DNA of 55,887 nt from Rhizobacter sp. GTDB lineage: Bacteria > Pseudomonadota > Gammaproteobacteria > Burkholderiales > Burkholderiaceae_C. Numbering within the stretch: the first letter of the stretch is position 1; every line of letters starts with the position of its first letter. Location of the stretch: contig JANXWV010000029.1 of NCBI GenBank assembly GCA_025350965.1, positions 1-55,887 of the forward strand, given 5' to 3'. The position numbers and the translations under genes are program-made. A model generated the notes under the pieces. It was not told the DNA's origin and did not search any database. It worked only from the letters and a program-made list of their open reading frames with translations. Shown piece by piece: positions 52,265 to 55,887 of the stretch.

Positions 52265-52348
52265 ATGCTTTTCTGTGTCAGCACTTTTGCGTATTTTTGG
52301 AGCTCCCACCGCCCAGCGGCCGGAGAGGCCAGCGCACACGCCAAGTAA
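52265..52348 (+). CDS. Aromatic-rich leader peptide of DAHP synthase gene
   Basis: A 27-codon frame, MLFCVSTFAYFW followed by SSHRPAAGEASAHAK and TAA, ends 23 nt before a perfect intrinsic terminator. Among its first 12 codons are Phe (4), Tyr (1) and Trp (1), with Phe-Ala-Tyr-Phe-Trp at codons 8-12, exactly the end products of the pathway that aroG opens. This is the classic design of a transcription-attenuation leader peptide. No Shine-Dalgarno is visible upstream; TGCTACATT at 52249-52257 could be an extended -10, which would make the leader nearly leaderless. I know of no prior description. Confidence 0.75.
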   Translation: MLFCVSTFAYFWSSHRPAAGEASAHAK

Positions 52349-52375
52349 AGCGCCAAACGAATCTCCGAAAACCGC
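52316..52375 (+). promoter_or_regulatory. Candidate antiterminator pairing in aroG leader
   Basis: GCGG-C-CGGAG (52316-52325) can pair with CTCCG-AAAA-CCGC (52363-52375), which would consume the 5' arm of the terminator. An alternative upstream hairpin CCGC-CCA-GCGG (52309-52319) competes for the same GCGG. A ribosome stalled at the Phe-Tyr-Phe-Trp codons would cover the CCGC and free GCGG for antitermination. Pairings were found by eye. Confidence 0.55.
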
Positions 52376-52401
52376 CGGGCTCACCCCCGGCGGTTTTTTT
52401 T
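52371..52401 (+). terminator. Attenuator terminator upstream of aroG
   Basis: Perfect 9-bp stem ACCGCCGGG/CCCGGCGGT with a 6-nt loop followed by eight T residues, 39 nt before the aroG ATG on the same strand. No gene other than the leader frame ends upstream, so it most likely works as a conditional terminator of the aroG transcript. Confidence 0.9.
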
Positions 52402-52439
52402 GGCCCTCGCAATCCACGCACCCTTCAGGAGCCCATGCC

Positions 52440-53555
52440 ATGACTGCCTCAACGACCAACGCCAGCGACGGTTGGTATGCGCACACCGAACGCACCAGCC
52501 GCACCGACGACGAGAGGATCAAGGACGTGATGCCGCTGCCGCCACCCGAGCACCTGATCCGCTTCTTCCCGATTGCCGGCACGCCGGTGGAAGCGCTGAT
52601 CGGCGACACGCGCGCGCGCATCCGCAACATCATGCAGCGCAAGGACGACCGGCTGCTCGTCGTCATGGGCCCCTGCTCCATTCACGACCCCGCCGCCGCG
52701 CTCGAGTACGCGCGCAAGCTCAGGGTCGAGCGCGACAGGTACAAGGACACGCTGGAGATCGTGATGCGCGTGTACTTCGAGAAGCCACGCACGACCGTCG
52801 GCTGGAAGGGTTTGATCAACGACCCGTACCTCGATGAGACCTACCGCATCGACGAAGGCCTGCGCATGGGCCGCCAACTGCTGCTCGAGATCAACCGCAT
52901 GGGCATGCCGGCGGGCAGCGAGTTCCTCGACGTGATCTCGCCGCAGTACCTGGGCGACCTGATCTCGTGGGGCGCCATCGGCGCGCGCACGACCGAGAGC
53001 CAGGTGCACCGCGAGCTGGCGTCGGGCCTGTCCGCGCCGATCGGCTTCAAGAACGGCACGGACGGCAACATCCGCATCGCCATCGACGCGATCCAGGCGG
53101 CGGCGCGGCCGCACCACTTCTTGTCGGTGCACAAGAACGGGCAGGTGGCCATCGTCGAGACCCGCGGCAACCCGGACTGCCACGTGATCCTGCGGGGCGG
53201 CAAGGCGCCGAACTACGACGCGGCGCACGTGGCGGCGGCCTGCAAGGAGATCGAAGCCGCCAAGCTCGAGTGCACGTTGATGGTCGACTGCAGCCACGCC
53301 AACAGCAGCAAGCAGCACGAGCGCCAGGTCGACGTGGCGCGCGACGTGGCGGATCAGATGAAAGCAGGCAACCGCTGCATCTTCGGTGTGATGGTCGAGA
53401 GCCACCTCGTCGCCGGGGCGCAGAAGTTCAGCGCCGGCAAGGACGACCCTTCCAAGCTGGCCTACGGCCAGAGCATCACCGACGCGTGCATCGGCTGGCC
53501 CGATTCGTTGACGGTGCTCGACGTGCTCAGCAACGCGGTGAAAGCGCGGCGCTGA
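52440..53555 (+). CDS. aroG: 3-deoxy-7-phosphoheptulonate (DAHP) synthase, class I
   Basis: Catalyses the first shikimate-pathway step, phosphoenolpyruvate plus erythrose 4-phosphate to DAHP. The 371-residue protein is a full AroFGH-type enzyme: RLLVVMGPCSIHD with the metal-binding Cys, VYFEKPRTTVGWKG, GARTTESQVHRELASGL, IGFKNGTDGN, and VDCSHANSSKQHERQ. CAGGAG upstream supports the ATG at 52440; ATGCCATGA just before it gives only a two-codon frame. Transcription is probably controlled by the leader attenuator at 52265-52401, in addition to the usual allosteric inhibition. Confidence 0.95.
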   Translation: MTASTTNASDGWYAHTERTSRTDDERIKDVMPLPPPEHLIRFFPIAGTPVEALIGDTRARIRNIMQRKDDRLLVVMGPCSIHDPAAALEYARKLRVERDRYKDTLEIVMRVYFEKPRTTVGWKGLINDPYLDETYRIDEGLRMGRQLLLEINRMGMPAGSEFLDVISPQYLGDLISWGAIGARTTESQVHRELASGLSAPIGFKNGTDGNIRIAIDAIQAAARPHHFLSVHKNGQVAIVETRGNPDCHVILRGGKAPNYDAAHVAAACKEIEAAKLECTLMVDCSHANSSKQHERQVDVARDVADQMKAGNRCIFGVMVESHLVAGAQKFSAGKDDPSKLAYGQSITDACIGWPDSLTVLDVLSNAVKARR

Positions 53556-53724
53556 ACGCGGTGATGAACACTGCGCGAACCCCCGTGCGCAGCGTTGCAA
53601 GCGAGTGCAAGCCCCGGTAAGCAGTCGGCGCGAATCTGCAACCCGGGTAAGGCCGGGAAAGAGTGCTGGGGTCGGGTCGTGCGATGGGGTGCAATGAGGC
53701 TCACATGACCATCAGGAGCAGACC

Positions 53725-54021
53725 ATGCACCCGTTTAAGACCCGCGCATCGCGCGCCCTCGCTGTCAGTTTGTTGCTCGGCGTGGCGCTGGGCGTACAGG
53801 CGCAGATTCAGGCCCCCGTGCCCGACGCGGCGGCCAGGGACAAGGCCGCGATCGAAGCCGCGTTCAGGCGCGCCGACGTCAACAAGGACGGCAAACTGAG
53901 CCGCGCCGAAGCCGAGATGTTGCCCAGCGTGGCCGCGCGCTTCGACGAGATCGACAAAGACAAGAAGGGCTACCTGACCCTGGACGAGTTCATGCTTGCG
54001 GTCGCCGCCCCCGCGAGCTGA
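53725..54021 (+). CDS. Secreted EF-hand domain protein
   Basis: A 98-residue periplasmic protein. The signal MHPFKTRASRALAVSLLLGVALGVQA is followed by two EF-hand loops: DVNKDGKLSRAE (51-62) is canonical, while DKDKKGYLTLDE (77-88) has Lys instead of Asp/Asn at position 5 and may bind Ca2+ weakly. CAGGAG precedes the ATG. It is a single-gene unit; the 169-bp region upstream shows no clear promoter to me. A calcium-buffering or sensing role is inferred from the motif. Confidence 0.85.
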   Translation: MHPFKTRASRALAVSLLLGVALGVQAQIQAPVPDAAARDKAAIEAAFRRADVNKDGKLSRAEAEMLPSVAARFDEIDKDKKGYLTLDEFMLAVAAPAS

Positions 54022-54040
54022 AGCGCCGCGCTGCCAGCAG

Positions 54041-55887
54041 CTATGCAGATGCACCAGCGGACCCAGACAACACGCTCTGCGCTTGCTCCGCCTGCAGTGT
54101 GGTCAGGTCCTGGCGGGCGACTTCCGTGTCGCTCTCTTGCAGCACTTCGGCGGCGCGCTGCACCGCCAGTTCGAACACCGGCAGCGCGGCCGCGTGCCGG
54201 CCATTGGCGGCCAACGCACGCGCATGCTGACGCGCGAAGTTGCCACGCGTGGCGAGCCACAGGGCCTGTAACCCTTCTTCGTTCAAGCGCTCGGCGACGG
54301 TGTCCCACGCCTGTTGCGACGCGGCCAGCGCGGCTTCGTGCTCGCCCAGGTGAAGCAACGCGACGGCGAGGTAGTTGCTGTCGAACATCAGGCCCTGTCG
54401 CCAGATGGCGCTGGTCGGGTTGCGGCGCAGGTTGTCGCGCCGCTTGTCGATGGCGGCGAGCGCGTCGCGCTTCATCGCCGCAAAGTCGCCGAGCTTCTGG
54501 TGCACCAGCGCGCGGCCGATGCACACGTTGGCCAGGTTGTGGATGGCCCACTCTTCAGCGGGCGGCGAGCCGGGGTCGGTGGCGGCATTCACTGCGGCCA
54601 TCAGCGCGGGGTTGCCGTACAGCGCCTCGAAGGCTGCTTCGGCCTCGGCGTAGTGCAGCAGCGCCTGCGCGGGCCGCCCCAGGCTCGGCCGGCCGCTGTG
54701 ATCGTTGAAGTGGGCGAGGTTGGTGAACACGTTGCCGCGCAGCTCCAGCACGGCGGCACGGTCGCTGTCGCCCAGCCGCTCGGCCAGTGTTTGGGCGCTG
54801 CGCTCGGCGGCGGTGGCCAGCACGGCCAGGCCGTCTTCCACGCGGCCGGCGTTGCGCAGCATGTTGGCGTGCGTGAGCAGGGTGATCAGGTGCTGGGTGA
54901 CGAAGCGCACATCGCCCAGCTTGCTCGCCCACACGCGCGCTGCCAGCGCCAGCGCGCGGGTGACGGTGGCCCGGGCCTCTGCGGCGCGTTCGGGGCCGGC
55001 GAAGGTGGGGTTGCCCTGGATCTGCGCCAGCCGCCCGAGCGCCGAGGCGACCAGCACGGTCAGCTCGGCATCGTCGGGGGCGAGCTTCAGCGTCACGTCG
55101 AGCGAAGCCACGGTCTGCTTGAGCATGGCCTCCTGAGCGCGGGCGCCACCAGGGATCTGCTGGATCGCATCGCCATAGCGGAACACGAGTTCGGTGGTGA
55201 TGTCTTTCACGCCGGCGAGTTGGCGCTGCGCGTCGTCGCGGGCAAGTGCTGCCTGGCGGCCCTGGAACAGTGCCAACCCCAGCCCGCCCGCCAGGCCGAC
55301 CACGCCCAGTGCGGCGGCTTCGCGGCCTTGCAGCAGCGCGGCGGTCAGGCCGCTGGCCAGACCCACGCCGCCCAGCGCGCCGGCCAGCACGGCCCAGCGG
55401 TTGCGCCGCACGAACTTGCCCAGCACGTAGGCCGCGCTGGCCGGCCGCGCGCTGACAGGCCGGCCCGCGAGCACGTTGCGCACGTCGGCCGCCAGCGCAT
55501 CCACGCTGGCATAGCGGCGCTCGGGCGACTTCTCCAGCGCCTTGAGCAGAATGTTGTCGAGGTCGCCTTCGAGCCGCTTGCGGGTGGTCAGCCACTGCGG
55601 GTCGGGCGCGTCGCGGGGGCTCAGCTGGCTGGGCCGCGTGGGCTCGTCTTCGAGCACGCTGCGCGCGGCCTCGGCCGGCGTGTTGGCATGGCGGCCGGTG
55701 GGCCGAACGCCGGTGAGCATCTGGTACAGCAGCACACCCAGGCTGTAGATGTCGGTCGATGTGCTCACAGGTTCGCCGCGCACTTGCTCGGGGCTGGCGT
55801 AGTGCGGCGTGTACGGGCGCACGCCGCCGACCGTGGCGTGCTGCGCTGCTTCACCACCGGAAGCGCCGGCGCCTTCGAGCGGGTCGA
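54041..55887 (-). CDS. Transmembrane Ser/Thr protein kinase, N-terminus cut by window edge
   Basis: C-terminal part (about 615 codons) of a second PknB-type kinase. What is visible begins in the activation segment: YTPHYASPEQVRGEPVSTST, then DIYSLGVLLYQMLTGVRPTG, LDNILLKALEKSPERRYASV and ADVRNVLAG. A hydrophobic region at about 155-205 (LAGALGGVGLASGLTAALL...VVGLAGGLGLALF) probably makes two membrane passes or one long one, unlike the other kinase. A helical-repeat region follows. It is a clear paralogue of the kinase at 48689, sharing the VLE(D/E)xPTRPS segment. Its start and any sigma partner are beyond the window. Confidence 0.88.
   Translation of the reverse strand, partial: DPLEGAGASGGEAAQHATVGGVRPYTPHYASPEQVRGEPVSTSTDIYSLGVLLYQMLTGVRPTGRHANTPAEAARSVLEDEPTRPSQLSPRDAPDPQWLTTRKRLEGDLDNILLKALEKSPERRYASVDALAADVRNVLAGRPVSARPASAAYVLGKFVRRNRWAVLAGALGGVGLASGLTAALLQGREAAALGVVGLAGGLGLALFQGRQAALARDDAQRQLAGVKDITTELVFRYGDAIQQIPGGARAQEAMLKQTVASLDVTLKLAPDDAELTVLVASALGRLAQIQGNPTFAGPERAAEARATVTRALALAARVWASKLGDVRFVTQHLITLLTHANMLRNAGRVEDGLAVLATAAERSAQTLAERLGDSDRAAVLELRGNVFTNLAHFNDHSGRPSLGRPAQALLHYAEAEAAFEALYGNPALMAAVNAATDPGSPPAEEWAIHNLANVCIGRALVHQKLGDFAAMKRDALAAIDKRRDNLRRNPTSAIWRQGLMFDSNYLAVALLHLGEHEAALAASQQAWDTVAERLNEEGLQALWLATRGNFARQHARALAANGRHAAALPVFELAVQRAAEVLQESDTEVARQDLTTLQAEQAQSVLSGSAGASA

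Noticed and set aside
52371..52401. The terminator as the end of the sigma-factor transcript
   Set aside because: It lies 174 nt after the sigma stop and directly behind the aromatic leader frame with competing hairpins, so attenuation explains it better; partial readthrough termination of the sigma transcript remains possible.
1..55887. CRISPR array, tRNA/rRNA genes, insertion sequences or prophage genes
   Set aside because: I found no regularly spaced repeats, cloverleaf-like sequences, transposase or phage-type products on either strand; composition is uniform, so no clear island boundary is visible.

Overview
The window is about 56 kb of very GC-rich, densely coding DNA. There are no rRNA or tRNA genes, no CRISPR array, no insertion sequence and no gap above 300 bases. 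Gene content points to a free-living betaproteobacterium, probably Burkholderiales of the Rubrivivax/Leptothrix/Methylibium type: PEP-CTERM proteins, a Liv/HAAT uptake system, a YejABEF-type peptide importer, an RND/MFP/OMF pump, a PknB-type kinase paired with an ECF-like sigma factor, and an AroG-type DAHP synthase. The genus is an inference, since no marker gene is present.

Region 1 (1-16.6 kb) looks like a nicotinamide/nicotinate catabolic locus. A minus-strand run reads, in transcription order: 6-hydroxynicotinate reductase, UPF0280 (ApbE-like) protein, AA_synth protein, a Liv-type ABC transporter (binding protein, fused LivH-LivM permease, LivG, LivF), a nicotinamidase with a Tat-like signal, and a NicA-like [2Fe-2S] subunit cut by the window edge. 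A divergent TetR regulator shares a palindrome-containing promoter region with it. About 5 kb away, an enamidase closely resembling the Eubacterium barkeri enzyme lies 6 nt behind a cyclic-nucleotide-binding-domain protein. Together they predict nicotinamide -> nicotinate -> 6-hydroxynicotinate -> 1,4,5,6-tetrahydro-6-oxonicotinate -> 2-formylglutarate, the reductive route best known from an anaerobe. A PEP-CTERM protein and a large subtilase sit between the two parts.

Region 2 (16.6-31 kb) holds an M14 carboxypeptidase, a PEP-CTERM protein with a clear terminator, pncB (nicotinate salvage to NAD), a second M14-like peptidase overlapping an alpha/beta hydrolase, a secreted lipoprotein hydrolase and a complete RND tripartite efflux operon.

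Region 3 (30-36.9 kb) has an HNH-like protein of unknown role divergent from a WYL-domain regulator, with two matching inverted-repeat operators between them. Then come DUF427, an orphan polyamine-type binding protein, DUF3617, a PAP2 membrane protein, a frameshifted nuclease-like gene and an EamA transporter.

Region 4 (36.9-46.1 kb) is a thioredoxin-fold protein and a tightly overlapping yej operon with two tandem binding proteins. Region 5 (46.1-55.9 kb) has two paralogous lipoproteins, two Ser/Thr kinases, an ECF-like sigma factor, an EF-hand protein, and aroG preceded by what looks like an aromatic-amino-acid attenuator (leader peptide with Phe-Ala-Tyr-Phe-Trp and a perfect intrinsic terminator).
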